In this document: positions 33,745-43,260 of the stretch, piece after piece | Layout: each line of letters starts with the position of its first letter | Position numbering within the stretch: the first letter of the stretch is position 1 | NCBI GenBank assembly: GCA_963797625.1 | Contig: CAWCQI010000034.1 | Location: 124,001 to 188,000, forward strand | DNA: 64,000 bases | Direction of reading: 5' to 3' | Origin: DATBJJ01 sp963797625 | GTDB taxonomy: Bacteria; Acidobacteriota; Vicinamibacteria; Vicinamibacterales; 2-12-FULL-66-21 | Made by a program: the position numbers and the translations under genes | The notes under the pieces: generated by a model | What the model was told of the DNA's origin: nothing | The model's input: the letters and a program-made list of their open reading frames with translations, nothing else | Databases searched by the model: none

Positions 33745-35478
33745 TCATTTCCCGGTCCCGCGCTGAAGCGTCACGAGGCGGTCGACGGCCGCGGTCGTCC
33801 AACGTTCACGCGCGCCGTCGGGCCACTGAACGGTCACTCCGGCCACCTGTGTCGCGCTGCCGAGGCCGACGTGAACACGACTGTCGCTGGCCGACAGATA
33901 GCTGCCGTCGGTGCGAACCCGACGCCAGATAGTTGGCTGCCCGGGGCGTTCCACGCCGACCCAGGCGCCAAACCCGAATCGGTTCCCCTGAGCCTGCTGC
34001 AGGCGTAATTGCAGCCAGTGGTTCTTCGTTCGACCCTGATTGAGGAGCAGCCGCACCGGCCCGTTGTTGTTCGTCGCCAGGACATCGACGTCGCCGTCGT
34101 TGTCGATGTCTCCAAACGCTGCCCCGCGACCGATCTCGGCGCGATCGAACGCTGGCCCTCCGGCCTTGCTGGTCTCCTCGAACCTCCCGGCGCCGGTGTT
34201 ACGGAACAACTGATTCCTCATCCGAAACGGGAACTTCTCGCCGCGCTGCGCCTCGATGATGTTGACCGCGCCGTTGGCGACGAAGAGATCGAGCCAGCCG
34301 TCGTTGTCGTAGTCGAACCAGTCGGTGCCGAAGCCCGTAAACGCGGCCGTCCGCGCCGCGAGTCCCGCCTTCGCGCGGGCATCGTCAAACGCGCCGCGCC
34401 CGTCGTTGACGTAGAGCACGAACGTCTCGCCGACGATGTTGGTGACGAAGAGATCCTCGTCGCCGTCGAGGTCGAAGTCGCCTGACGCGATGCCCATGCT
34501 GCCCTCGGGATTGCCAGCGGCGTTCAGCGCCGTCCCCGACAACAGTCCATCGTCTTTGAAGGTGCCGTTCTTCTGGTTGATCCAGAGCTGGTTCGGCGTG
34601 GCGTCGTTGGCGACGTAGAAATCCAGCCAGCCGTCGCCGTTGTAGTCGCCGGTCGAGACGCCCAATCCGGCGCCGTCGGCTTTCGTGATGCCGGCCGCCT
34701 CGGAGACGTCGGTGAACCGGCCGCCGCCATCGTTGCGATACAGCCGGTCGGGGACCGGCTTGTAGGCGCGCGGGCTGCAGTAGTCGCGCGCGCCGAGCGA
34801 GTCGTTGCAGACCTTGTTGGCGGCCAGCGTGAAGTCGAGGTAGTTGGCGACGAACAGATCGAGGTCGCCATCGCGATCGTAGTCCGCAAACGCCGCGCTG
34901 GCGCTCCAGAGCGCGTCGCCAACGCGCGACTCCTTCGTCACGTCGGTGAACGTGCCATTACCGTTGTTCCTGAAGAGCGTCTCCGGTCCGAAGGACGTGA
35001 CGAGCAGATCGAGATCGCCGTCGTTGTCGTAGTCCCCGGTTGCCGCGCCCATGCCATACGCGCGCAGACCGACGCCGGCGCGGTCGGTCACGTCGGTAAA
35101 GTGAAGCTTCCCCGCGGACAAATCGTTGCGAAACAGACGGCTGGTCGGCGTCTCGGCGCTCGACGGTTTGCCGCCGGCGGTCAGGCTGCCGCTCTGCACG
35201 AGAAAGACATCGAGATCGCCGTCGCCGTCGTAGTCGAAGAGCGCCGATCCAGCCCCCATCTGCTCGGGCATGTAGTACTGACCGGACGCGCCGCTGACGT
35301 GCGTGAAGCCGAGCCCGACGGCGGCTGCGGACTCGACGAAGAGGGGCGACGACGGCGTTGGCGCCTGTGCCGATGCGAACGCGACCCATGAGGCCACAAT
35401 CATGGAGGCAGCGCACGCCAACCAACCGCGCAACCTGAGAGCTGAGAGCTGAAAGCTGATAGCTGGGAGCTCGCTCAT
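33745..35478 (-). CDS. ASPIC/UnbV (CRTAC1-type) FG-GAP protein, exported
   Basis: Secreted protein with FG-GAP/VCBS repeats followed by a C-terminal ASPIC/UnbV domain, a family seen with TPR proteins in Acidobacteriota and implicated in surface or polymer functions. Repeats include FDYDGDGDLDVF, GDYDNDGDLDLL, ADYDRDGDLDLFVAN, GDYNGDGWLDFYVAN and FDYDNDGWLDLFVAN. The ASPIC region is HWLQLRLQQAQGNRFGFGA to VTVQWPDGARERW. ATG 35478 overlaps the stop of the upstream TPR gene (ATGA), so the genes are coupled. The first 17 residues after the start are encoded by an AGCTGAG word repeat; a signal peptide (GWLACAASMIVASWVAFAS) follows. The product is 577 residues, frame intact. Confidence 0.87.
   Translation of the reverse strand: MSELPAISFQLSALRLRGWLACAASMIVASWVAFASAQAPTPSSPLFVESAAAVGLGFTHVSGASGQYYMPEQMGAGSALFDYDGDGDLDVFLVQSGSLTAGGKPSSAETPTSRLFRNDLSAGKLHFTDVTDRAGVGLRAYGMGAATGDYDNDGDLDLLVTSFGPETLFRNNGNGTFTDVTKESRVGDALWSASAAFADYDRDGDLDLFVANYLDFTLAANKVCNDSLGARDYCSPRAYKPVPDRLYRNDGGGRFTDVSEAAGITKADGAGLGVSTGDYNGDGWLDFYVANDATPNQLWINQKNGTFKDDGLLSGTALNAAGNPEGSMGIASGDFDLDGDEDLFVTNIVGETFVLYVNDGRGAFDDARAKAGLAARTAAFTGFGTDWFDYDNDGWLDLFVANGAVNIIEAQRGEKFPFRMRNQLFRNTGAGRFEETSKAGGPAFDRAEIGRGAAFGDIDNDGDVDVLATNNNGPVRLLLNQGRTKNHWLQLRLQQAQGNRFGFGAWVGVERPGQPTIWRRVRTDGSYLSASDSRVHVGLGSATQVAGVTVQWPDGARERWTTAAVDRLVTLQRGTGK
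35430..35470 (+). repeat. AGCTGAN 7-base word repeat inside a coding N-terminus
   Basis: Five or six units of AGCTGAG, AGCTGAA, AGCTGAT and AGCTGGG follow one another. They lie between the start codon at 35478 and the signal peptide of the ASPIC gene and encode AISFQLSALRL. The same word family occurs at 42517-42645 and 63557-63650. Confidence 0.88.
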
Positions 35479-36888
35479 TTCAGCTTTGCCAGATCCCGCT
35501 CGATGGTGGCGGCAAGCTCCAACTGACCGTACTCGAGCGCGAGACGTCTGGCCTCGGTGGCCCATTTGATCGCTTCCTCCTTTTTCCCGGCCCGCACGTA
35601 GGCGGCCGACAACGCAAACACGTATCGTGGAGTTTCGGCGTCCTGCGGTTGCGACAACTTCAGGAGTTCGATGATCGCGTCCTCGTTCTGGCCGATGGCG
35701 ATCAGCATGCGTCCCAGGTTGAACCGTGCCAGCCGGAACGTCGGCTGACTCTCGACGGCCTTCCGGTATTCGTCGGCTGCGGCGGCAAACTTCCGCTGGC
35801 GTTCGAGGACCTGTCCGAGGTTGTTGCGCGCCTGCACGTTCGACGGGTTCAGCGCCAGCGCCTTGCCGGTAGGCGTCCGCGGCGAGATCCCATTTGTCCT
35901 GCAGGCCGAGCAGCACCCCATAATCGTAGTGCGCCTCGCTGAGATCGCCGCCGAGCGCGACGACCGTCCGGTACTCCTCCTCAGCTTTCACGAAGTTGCC
36001 GGCCCGTCCATACAGGGAGATCAGGTTCGCGTGCGCCTGGACGAGCGACGGATTCGCGCGGAGCGCGGATTCGTGCGCGCTGATGGCACCAGCCACGTCG
36101 CCCGCCTCAGCGAGCTTCACGCCGCGTGCGAGCAGCGCCGCCGGATCATCCCTGAGCGCTAAAACCTTGTCTCGCAAAGGATCTTCGAGTGCCGGCCACC
36201 GGGCACCGAACTGCGCGTGTTGCGCCAGGGCCCGCTCGGCGTCCGCGGTGCGCCCGAGCGCGCGATACGACAGCGCGAGCCCGTAGTAGGCGGCGCCGAA
36301 CTCTGGAAAGAGCGCGATGGCGCGATCGAAGTGCGCGATCGCCCGGTTGTGATCGCCCGCCGCGGCGTCGAGCCGGCCGAGGCCAAGCTCCGCTGCCGGC
36401 GCAGCACGCCCGTCGCCGACGAGCGCCTCGAACAATCGACGGCTCTCGTCGAGCGCTCCAGCTTCGAAGGTCGTTTCGGCGAGGCCGACCCGGGCGGGCA
36501 GATACCCTGACTCCAGGCTGACGGCCTGTTTGAACTGCCTGGCCGCGTCGTCGAATAGCGCGAGACGCCGGAGGACCACCGCGTCGAGGTAGTGACATTC
36601 CACGCCGCCCGGCGAGAGCGCCTGGCAGCGGACGTAGGCCTGGTGGGCGGCCTCCCACTGTTCCCAGGCGTGCAACGTCTCGGCGAGCGAGCGGACCGCT
36701 CCAGCGTCCGAGGGCCGCGCGATCGCCGCCTGGTGCACCCGCGCGATGGCATCACGGGCGGCAGGGGGATATGTGTCGAGTGCCAGCTGAGGAAGAGGGG
36801 GTTGACCTGCCTGTGCAGAAGGTCCTGCCGGCAACGCCAGCAGCGCGCAGATCAGCCAGAGGCGTACAGACCGGTTCACGACACCCAT
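35475..36888 (-). CDS. Exported TPR-repeat protein (frameshifted)
   Basis: Helical TPR protein with a leader (LWLICALLALPAGPSAQAG) from ATG 36888. Repeat units of the expected 34-residue spacing appear throughout: WEAAHQAYVRCQALSPGG, FDDAARQFKQAVSLESGY, HNRAIAHFDRAIALFPEF, VAGAISAHESALRANPSL and FVKAEEEYRTVVALGGDL. A shift near 35865 is needed to join these to ALNPSNVQARNNLGQVLERQ and FAAAADEYRKAVESQPTF, which end at 35475. The full length is about 471 residues. Its stop overlaps the ASPIC/UnbV start. The TPR plus ASPIC pair downstream of the Oar-like receptor repeats a gene order I have seen in this group of bacteria. Confidence 0.83.
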
Positions 36889-36928
36889 AAGATCGCACGA
36901 AGACCGCCCCGTCCGCTTCGTCGCGCAC

Positions 36929-36964
36929 AAAAAAAGCCCCGCCGCATCGCTGCGGCGGGGCTTT
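36929..36964 (-). terminator. Intrinsic terminator downstream of the Oar-like receptor
   Basis: A 14-base perfect stem, AAAGCCCCGCCGCA with TGCGGCGGGGCTTT, a 4-base loop, and on the minus strand a run of seven T. It is a textbook rho-independent terminator for the receptor gene, and could also serve on the plus strand. It is 55 bases after the receptor stop. Confidence 0.9.
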
Positions 36965-36972
36965 CCGTGTCG

Positions 36973-37018
36973 TGTTCCTGTGCGGTCCGTTCTCCGTGTG
37001 ATCCGTGTGATCCGTGGC
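36973..37018 (-). repeat. CACGGATNA 9-base word repeat
   Basis: Immediately after the receptor's TAG stop, on the minus strand, the words CCACGGATCA, CACGGATCA and CACGGAGAA follow without a gap. It is a CACGGAT-family member, placed between the stop codon and the intrinsic terminator. Confidence 0.82.
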
Positions 37019-40000
37019 CTAGAACTGGAACCGCAGACCCAGGACGATCTGCCGTGCCGGGTAGTTCGCGTCGTTGGCGCCCGGTAATCTGCCCGAACGT
37101 TCCGGAAGTGATGCTGCCTTGCGGGTTGCCGAAGACCGCATGGTTCAGGACGTTTCCGGCTGCCAGCCTGAACTCGATCTTTTTCTCGCCGCCGATCGGG
37201 AACGTGCGGAAGACCGAGAAGTCGAGGTTGTAGCCGCCGGGACCATAGAACTGGTTGCGCCCGGTGTTCCCGAAGCGCACGCCAGTCGGCTGCGCCGAAC
37301 GCCGTCGTATCGAACCACGTGCCGGTGGAGCCAATCTTGCCGCTCGTGTCGAACGACCCGACGAGATCGGCCGTCTGCGTGTTGCTCGGCGTGTTCAACG
37401 ACGTGCCGCTCGCCGTCACGGTGAACGGCGTTCCGCTGAACGCCGCGAACACGCCGTTCAGCTGCCAGTCGTTGATGATGGTCTTGAGCACGCCGTCGTA
37501 CCCACCGGCGCTCTGCCACGGAAGCTGGTAGGCAAAGCCGAGCGGTGAAGTTATGCCTGCGGTCGAACCCGGCTGGCGCCCAGTTTCGGTACACCTCGCT
37601 TGGCGTGTTCCAGGTCAGCGTCGCCCTGCCATCGTTGTCGCTTTCGTTCATCGCCTTGCTCAAGGTGTACGCGCCCTTGAACAGGAAGCCGTGCGTAAAC
37701 GGCTTGTTGAGGGCGACCTGCAGCGAGTCGTAGCGCGTGTCCAGACGCTGTCCCCAGGAATTGATGGCGATGATGCGCCCGAGCGGCGCGTACGGCCGGC
37801 TCGCGTCGCCGCCGCCGAGCGTCAGCGGCGCGTTGATGTCGAGCGCCGCATATCCGCCGACGCCCTTGGCGCCAACGTAGGCGACGTCAACCGCGATGTC
37901 GTAGAACAGCCGGCGCTCGAAGGCGACGTTCCAGGTGTGGACGGCGCCGCGATCGATGTTGTCGATCTCGGGTGTGTACTCGGCGGCCGCGCGGTCCAGC
38001 GGCACGCGGCCCGAGCTGACATCCGGACCGACAATCAGCGGAATGCCCTGCTGCAGCGTGTTGTAGTAGCGCGAACTGATCGGCGTTGACGAAGGTCGAC
38101 GCGATCGTGACCGGATAGTCGTTGTCGCCCCGCACCGCGCGCGCCCACGGCTGCGCGTTGTACGTCAGGCCGTAGCCAGTGCGGAAGACCGTCTTGTCGT
38201 TGAAGCGATAGACGGCGCCGACGCGCGGCGCGAAGTTGTTCAGGCTCGGCTTCCATCCCGTTGTTCTGCGGGTTGCTGCCTCGGCCGGCGACGAGCACCT
38301 CGAGGTTCGTGAGATCGAGCCGGTCGAGGCCGCGCCCGTCGATGCGGTGCATGATCGGGTAGTACTCCCACCGCATCCCCAGGTCCAGAGTCAGCCTCTC
38401 GGTCGCGCTCCACCGATCGCGGAAGAAGAGCGCGTTCTGCCATTCGCGCGCGGTCATCAGCTCGTTCTGCACGCTCTTGTTGACGTTGCCGACCAGCCCG
38501 AGCATGAACGACGCGTACTGATTGTAGAAATTCGACGCCTGCGCCGCCGCCATTCACCGATGTGGTGTTGCCATTGAACGTGAAGTTGCCGCGCGGGTTG
38601 CCGGTCTCCGGCTGCCAGTGGTCGAGATACATGAAGTTCAGGAAGTAGCCGCCGCGCAGATCGTGACGTCCCTTCAACTTGGTCACGTTCGCGGCCAGCG
38701 AGTACGTCCGCTCGTCACGGTAGATCGGATTCCAGCCGTCGCGGTTGCCGAGCGCGCTGAAGCCCGGTGTTGAACTGCGGATAGCCCGCGTACCGCTGGA
38801 TCGCCGATTCCCTGGTCGTTGGTGCCAGGAATGCCCAGCACGTCCAGGCCGTAGTTGCCGTCCTGGAAGTCGGGACCGTAGACCTGCTGGTCCTGCCGGG
38901 AGAACCCGAACGTGATGTCCATCATCGTCGTCGGGCTCAGCGTCCAGGTCGTGCCCGACGTGAACTGCCACACCTTCGTGAACCCGCCATCCCCCGTAGC
39001 GTTCGGGTTCGGGCCGAGATAGTTCGTCAGGTCGTCGACCACCGCGTTCATGAAGCTGTACTTGCCCCAGATCTGCTGCGACGTGCGTGCGGTTCCAGTT
39101 CAGCTTCAGGTCGTAGTTGTCGCGGTCGACCGTGCGGTGTTTCGTCGCGCTGGTAGTTTTCCGTCAGGCCGCCAGCGCCGATGCCCGTCGTGTTCGGCAT
39201 CGGGAAGAGGCTGCATGACCTTCAGCGAAATCGGGTTGATCATGTTGGCGGGAATCTGGTTGTTCGGCGAACTGCGTCGCGTCCGACGCCGTTCGCGCCG
39301 CCGGTGAACGGATTGTAGATGGCCTGGACCGACCCGTTCGTGTTGCGCGCGTTGCTGAAGTCGCCGGCGCGCAGCGCCGCATCCGGCACGGTGAAAAACG
39401 TGGTCAGGCTCTGTTCGCGCTTGTAGCCCTCGAACGACCCGAAGAAGAACAGCTTGTTCTTGGCGATTGGCCCGCCAACCGTGCCGCCGTAGGTATTCGC
39501 CATCGATCGGCAGTTTTGCGGGCTTGGTCGCCGAACCGAAATAGTACGGCGACGCGTTCAGGCTGTCGTCGTTGTGGAACACGAACGCCGACCCTCTGAA
39601 CTGGTTCGTGCCCGACTTGGTGATGACGGTGACCGCAGCGCCACCGGCCATGCCCTGCTCGGCGTCGAAGCTGCTGGTCGAGATGTTGACCGTGTCGATC
39701 GTCTCGGCCGGCGAGATGTACATGTTGTGGTTCGGCAGCCAGATGTTCATGTTCGTGGCGCCGTCGGTCCGGGTCGAGTTGTTCGTGTTCGCCTGGCCGT
39801 TGACGTTGGTCGCCAGCGACCGCGCCGGCGTGTCCGTCTCGGCGTTGCCGAACGCCATCGGCGACGTTCCAGGCACCAGGTTGATCAGCGCCTGGTAGTT
39901 GCGGAAGCGGTTGAGCGGCATCGAGGTCAACTCGGCCGACTTCAACTCGGTGCTGACGTCCGCCTTGTCGGTCTGCAGCAGCTGCGCCTCGGAAGCGACT

Positions 40001-40387
40001 GTGACGGTTTCGCTCACCGTGCCAACCTCGAGCGACGCGTCGACACGCGAGATCTGGCCGATGGTCACGGGCACGTTCGACTCGAACGCCCTCGCGGAAC
40101 CCCTGCAGCGAAAACTTGACGTCATACGTCCCAGGCGGAACGTTGATCAGGCTGAACGCACCCTCCGAGTTGGTGATGGTGTCTCTCGTGAGGTTGGTTT
40201 CTTTGTTGACGATGGTAACGGTCGCGCCGGGGACCGTCGCGCCCTGCGAGTCCTTGACGACGCCGACGACGCTGCCGTACAGCACCTGCGAGATCGCAGG
40301 TGTGACCGACAGGCATAAACCGAGGATGGTGCAGATCGCACCGATGAGACGGACGTCCAACAACCTTGACCGACGGGCTTCGCTCAC
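37019..40387 (-). pseudogene. Oar-like TonB-dependent receptor, heavily frameshifted
   Basis: Outer-membrane beta-barrel receptor of the Oar/carboxypeptidase-regulatory type. Signal peptide (GAICTILGLCLSVTPAIS); regulatory domain YGSVVGVVKDSQGATVPGAT and GAFSLINVPPGTYDV; plug region with MPLNRFRNYQALINLVPG and SSFDAEQGMAGGAAVTVITK; barrel strands such as FFFGSFEGYKREQSL and LPWQSAGGYDG; C-terminus NYPARQIVLGLRFQF with terminal Phe. At least 13 shifts are needed (near 40090, 39505, 39287, 39208, 39145, 39087, 38813, 38768, 38555, 38257, 38080, 37548, 37290 and 37085), against few in neighbours. It is either a decayed copy or a collapse of several paralogues. Length if repaired is about 1,120 residues. 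An inverted-repeat motif lies upstream. Confidence 0.82.
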
Positions 40388-40480
40388 AATTCCCCTCCCT
40401 CTGAAACGTACCGGGTCCAGACCCTTGCGGAATGTGCCGAACAGCGACGACGACGGTGGCCGATTTCTACTTTTTGAGGG

Positions 40481-40498
40481 CTAACCTGTTTGGGTTAG
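40481..40498. promoter_or_regulatory. Inverted-repeat operator candidate upstream of the receptor
   Basis: CTAACC and GGTTAG (40481-40486, 40493-40498) are perfect 6-base arms around TGTTTG. They sit about 95 bases upstream of the receptor start, between divergent genes, where a repressor site might lie. The bound protein is unknown. Confidence 0.45.
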
Positions 40499-40732
40499 TC
40501 GTACGAAATTGGACCCTAGCATACCGGGCTGGACGACGCAAGGCTTTTGCCTCGGACGCCTGTTACGATCGGCGAATAAACAGCGTAACTCGATGCGCAA
40601 CCGCGTGACGCCGCGTGCAGTTACGGGCAGTGGGTTGCGCCCATGCTAAACTCATCAGTGCTCCCCCTGAAAGTCAGCTCGTTCGCTTGTTCCCGCGCGC
40701 GCAAGCGCGCCGCGGCGCAGCTGAGGTGACCC

Positions 40733-41502
40733 ATGTCCGAGGGAGAAGGGCTTCAGTTCGAGAAGGCGGAGTTCGAGAATGCCCCCGCCCAGGCGCAGTG
40801 CGCGCAGTGTCATCGCGACTTGATCGGCTCGTACTACGAGGTCGACGGGCAGACCGTCTGCGAAGCCTGTAAGTCCACCATCGAATCGAGGATGACCGAA
40901 GGGTCTGGAGCCGGACGCTTCGTCCGGGCGACCGGGGCCGGGCTGGTCGCGGCGGCACTCGGTGCCGCCCTGTACTACGCGATTACAGCGATGAGCGGCT
41001 ACGAATTCGGGCTCATCGCCATCGTCGTCGGGTTCGGCGTCGGCAGCGCCGTCCGCTGGGGGTCCAACGGCCGCGGCGGCAAGCGGTATCAGGCGCTGGC
41101 CATGGCGCTCACCTACCTGGCCATCGTCGCCACCTACATCCCGCCGATCGTTCAGGGATTCAGGGAAGGGGCCGCCGAGACCGCGGCCGTGGAGCCGGCG
41201 GTTGCTGAAGACGGGACTCCGTCAGCTGTCCCGGCCGCCGCAGCGGCGCCGTCCGAGACGGCCGACCCGCCGACACGGCGGAGAGCGAGCCAACGGGCAC
41301 TGTGCCGACGGTGATCGCGGTCGTCCTGATTCTGGCGATTGCCTGCGCGGCACCATTCCTCGCCGGCTTCGAGAACATCATCGGCATCGTGATTATCGGC
41401 ATCGGGTTGTACGAGGCCTGGAAGCTGAACCGGCGCACGACGGTCACCATTACTGGCCCGCACGCGATCTCCCACTCTTCGATGGGAACGACTGGCGCAT
41501 GA
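40733..41502 (+). CDS. Zinc-ribbon membrane protein (frameshifted)
   Basis: Small membrane protein with an N-terminal zinc ribbon, AQCAQCHRDLIGSYYEVDGQ then VCEACKST (two CxxC pairs, about residues 23-48). Membrane helices follow: GLVAAALGAALYYAITAMS, FGLIAIVVGFGVGSAVRW and ALAMALTYLAIVATYIPPIV. A Pro/Ala-rich stretch leads to a shift near 41270. The last two helices, TVIAVVLILAIACAAPFLAG and IIGIVIIGIGLYEAWKL, continue in another frame to the TGA at 41502. That stop overlaps the M50 protease start (ATGA), so they are co-expressed. Function unknown. The reconstructed length is about 256 residues. Confidence 0.75.
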
Positions 41503-42563
41503 ACCTGCCGGTCGGAAGCGACGAGTCACAGGTCTGCTCGGGTTGCGGCACCGAGCTGGGCCCGGCACTCCTGTCCTGTCCGCGGTGCCGGCGCCTCGTC
41601 CACGCCTCGACGCTCAAGGATCTCGCGGAGCGTGCCGAGTCTGCGGCGGCCGGCGGCGATGCGCAGGCCGCGCTCGCCGCGTGGCGCTCCTCGCTGGAGC
41701 TCCTGCCGCCGGATTCTCGACAGTCTGCAGCCGTCGCTCAGAGGATTGCGGCGCTGGGGCATACCGTCGACGCCGCACTGAGCGCGCCGGTTGAGGTTCC
41801 CACATCGGGCCGGTGGAAATGGTTGGCCGCTCTCGGTCCGGCAGGCCTCCTCATCTGGAAGTTCAAGTTCCTGGTCGTCGCGCTCCTGACCAAAGGGAAG
41901 TTCCTGTTGCTCGGCCTGAGCAAGGCCGGCACGCTTGCGTCGATGTTTGCGTCGATGGGCCTCTACTGGACGCAGTGGGGACTCTGGTTCGCGCTGGGAC
42001 TGGTGTTGAGCATCTACGTTCACGAGATGGGACATGTCGCGGCGATCCGGCGGTACGGTATCGCCGCGACGGCGCCGATGTTCATTCCGGGGTTCGGGGC
42101 TCTGATTCGATTGAAACAGGCGCCTGTGACGCCGCGCGAGAACGCGCGCATCGGCCTTGCCGGCCCGGTGTGGGGTCTTGGCGCTTCAGTAGCGGCCGCG
42201 CTCGCTGGTCAGATCGCGAGCAGCCCGCTGGCGATGGCGATCGCTCACACCGGCGCGTGGATCAATATCCTGAACCTGGCGCCGGTCTGGCAGCTGGACG
42301 GCAGCCGCGGCTTCGCCTCGTTGACGCGGCTGCACCGGTGGATCGCGACCGCGGCGCTGGCCGTTGCGTGGCTGCTGACGCGCGACGGTGCGGTGCTCCT
42401 CGTCCTGCTCGTCGCTGTCGGTCGCACCGCGCTCACGCCAGCTGATGCTCCTCCCGACCGCGGCGCCCTGATCCTCTTCGTATTCGTCACCCTCGCGCTG
42501 GCGGTGATGTGGCGGCTGACAGCTGTCAGCTCTCAGCTATCAGCTCTCAGCTTTCGGCTGTAG
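41499..42563 (+). CDS. M50 (site-2 protease family) membrane metalloprotease with zinc ribbon
   Basis: Intramembrane or membrane zinc protease of family M50. An N-terminal zinc ribbon (CSGCGTELG and LSCPRCRRLV) is followed by a helical, TPR-like stretch and then several membrane helices. The catalytic site is SIYVHEMGHVAAIRRYG (HExxH), and the second motif is LAPVWQLDGSRGF, the NxxPxxxLDG of S2P enzymes. ATG 41499 overlaps the preceding stop. As read, the product is 354 residues, but its last ~14 residues (TAVSSQLSALSFRL) are encoded by an AGCT word repeat. The natural end may have been before it, with the repeat now supplying the TAG stop. The substrate is unknown. Confidence 0.83.
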   Translation: MNLPVGSDESQVCSGCGTELGPALLSCPRCRRLVHASTLKDLAERAESAAAGGDAQAALAAWRSSLELLPPDSRQSAAVAQRIAALGHTVDAALSAPVEVPTSGRWKWLAALGPAGLLIWKFKFLVVALLTKGKFLLLGLSKAGTLASMFASMGLYWTQWGLWFALGLVLSIYVHEMGHVAAIRRYGIAATAPMFIPGFGALIRLKQAPVTPRENARIGLAGPVWGLGASVAAALAGQIASSPLAMAIAHTGAWINILNLAPVWQLDGSRGFASLTRLHRWIATAALAVAWLLTRDGAVLLVLLVAVGRTALTPADAPPDRGALILFVFVTLALAVMWRLTAVSSQLSALSFRL

Positions 42564-42645
42564 CTAGAGCTTCGGAACTTAGCCGCTCGATTCGGATTTT
42601 GATTTCTGGCTGAAAGCTGAGAGCTGAGAGCTGACAGCTTCACTT
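42517..42645. repeat. AGCT word repeat, inverted pair between convergent genes
   Basis: Left array: words CAGCTGT, CAGCTCT, CAGCTAT, CAGCTCT and CAGCTTT (42520-42556). Right array: CTGAAAG, CTGAGAG, CTGAGAG and CTGACAG words (42610-42640). The left array encodes the C-terminus and stop of the M50 gene. The right array abuts the stop codon of the convergent zinc-ribbon gene. About 50 bases of unrelated sequence form the middle. Confidence 0.88.
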
Positions 42646-43074
42646 GAACAGATCGTCGAACGCCTTCCTGGCGCTCGTCGGGGCGACCGACTTTGTCTCC
42701 CGCTCGACCGTGGTCCTGGGCTCGAAAAATGTGCAGGCGTTGCGCGCGTCTTTCGGCGACACGCGCGTCGGGATGGGCTGCTGGCACTCGAACGGCGCGC
42801 TCGTGTCGAAGTGCGCGCACTGGGCGCAGGCATGAAGTTCCGCGCCGCACCGGGCGCAGGTCGCGTCGGGACTCCAGACAGCAGCCACCGTCAACTCGTG
42901 GCCACAGCGCGCGCAGCGCACGACCTCCCGGAACCCGGGCATGTTGAAGGTCTTCGGAGCGAGAGGCGGCTGCCCGCGCGGGGCATACTCCTTCTTTTCG
43001 GCGGGCTTCTGGTCGCGGCGCGGCTCGCGCGGGTCGTCCTGATAGCCTCGCTGCCGGTACTTCCGGTCGGACAT
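42640..43074 (-). CDS. Zinc-ribbon protein of unknown function
   Basis: A 144-residue soluble protein with a charged N-terminus (KYRQRGYQDDPREPRRDQK) and a cluster of Cys pairs: RCARCGHEL, TCARCGAEL, ACAQCAHFD, then single Cys in FECQQP and NACTFF. The spacing suggests one or two zinc sites, perhaps more. I do not recognise a named family with certainty. The protein ends in SARKAFDDLFK, with the stop immediately followed by an AGCT word array. It is convergent with the M50 gene. Role unknown; RNA or DNA binding would be only a guess. Confidence 0.72.
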   Translation of the reverse strand: MSDRKYRQRGYQDDPREPRRDQKPAEKKEYAPRGQPPLAPKTFNMPGFREVVRCARCGHELTVAAVWSPDATCARCGAELHACAQCAHFDTSAPFECQQPIPTRVSPKDARNACTFFEPRTTVERETKSVAPTSARKAFDDLFK

Positions 43075-43099
43075 GCTTGGTCTCTGGAGGGTGATTATA

Positions 43100-43238
43100 G
43101 TTCAGGAGGTTCAGGAGGTTCAGGGTTCATGAGGTTCAGAGGTTCAGGAACCGTCGAGCTCAGTGAACCCTCTGAACGTTGAACCCTGAACCTGAACCCT
43201 GAACCTTCTGAACCTTGAACCCTGAACCTCCTGAACCA
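43100..43238. repeat. GGTTCAGGA word repeat, large inverted pair
   Basis: About six GGTTCAGGA-type words (43100-43150) are followed by a short middle and then about nine TGAACCCTGAACC-type words in the opposite orientation (43163-43236). The two arrays could pair over more than 40 bases. Similar sequences lie at 63151-63210 and, with a GGCTCA variant, at 46643-46758. It is just upstream of the DUF4097-like gene. Confidence 0.88.
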
Positions 43239-43260
43239 TCCGATCCGTCTAACCACTCCG

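Noticed and set aside
43100..43238. CRISPR-like array
   Set aside because: Words are only 7-9 bases, vary between copies, and reverse orientation in the middle. There are no unique spacers of regular length and no cas genes in the window.
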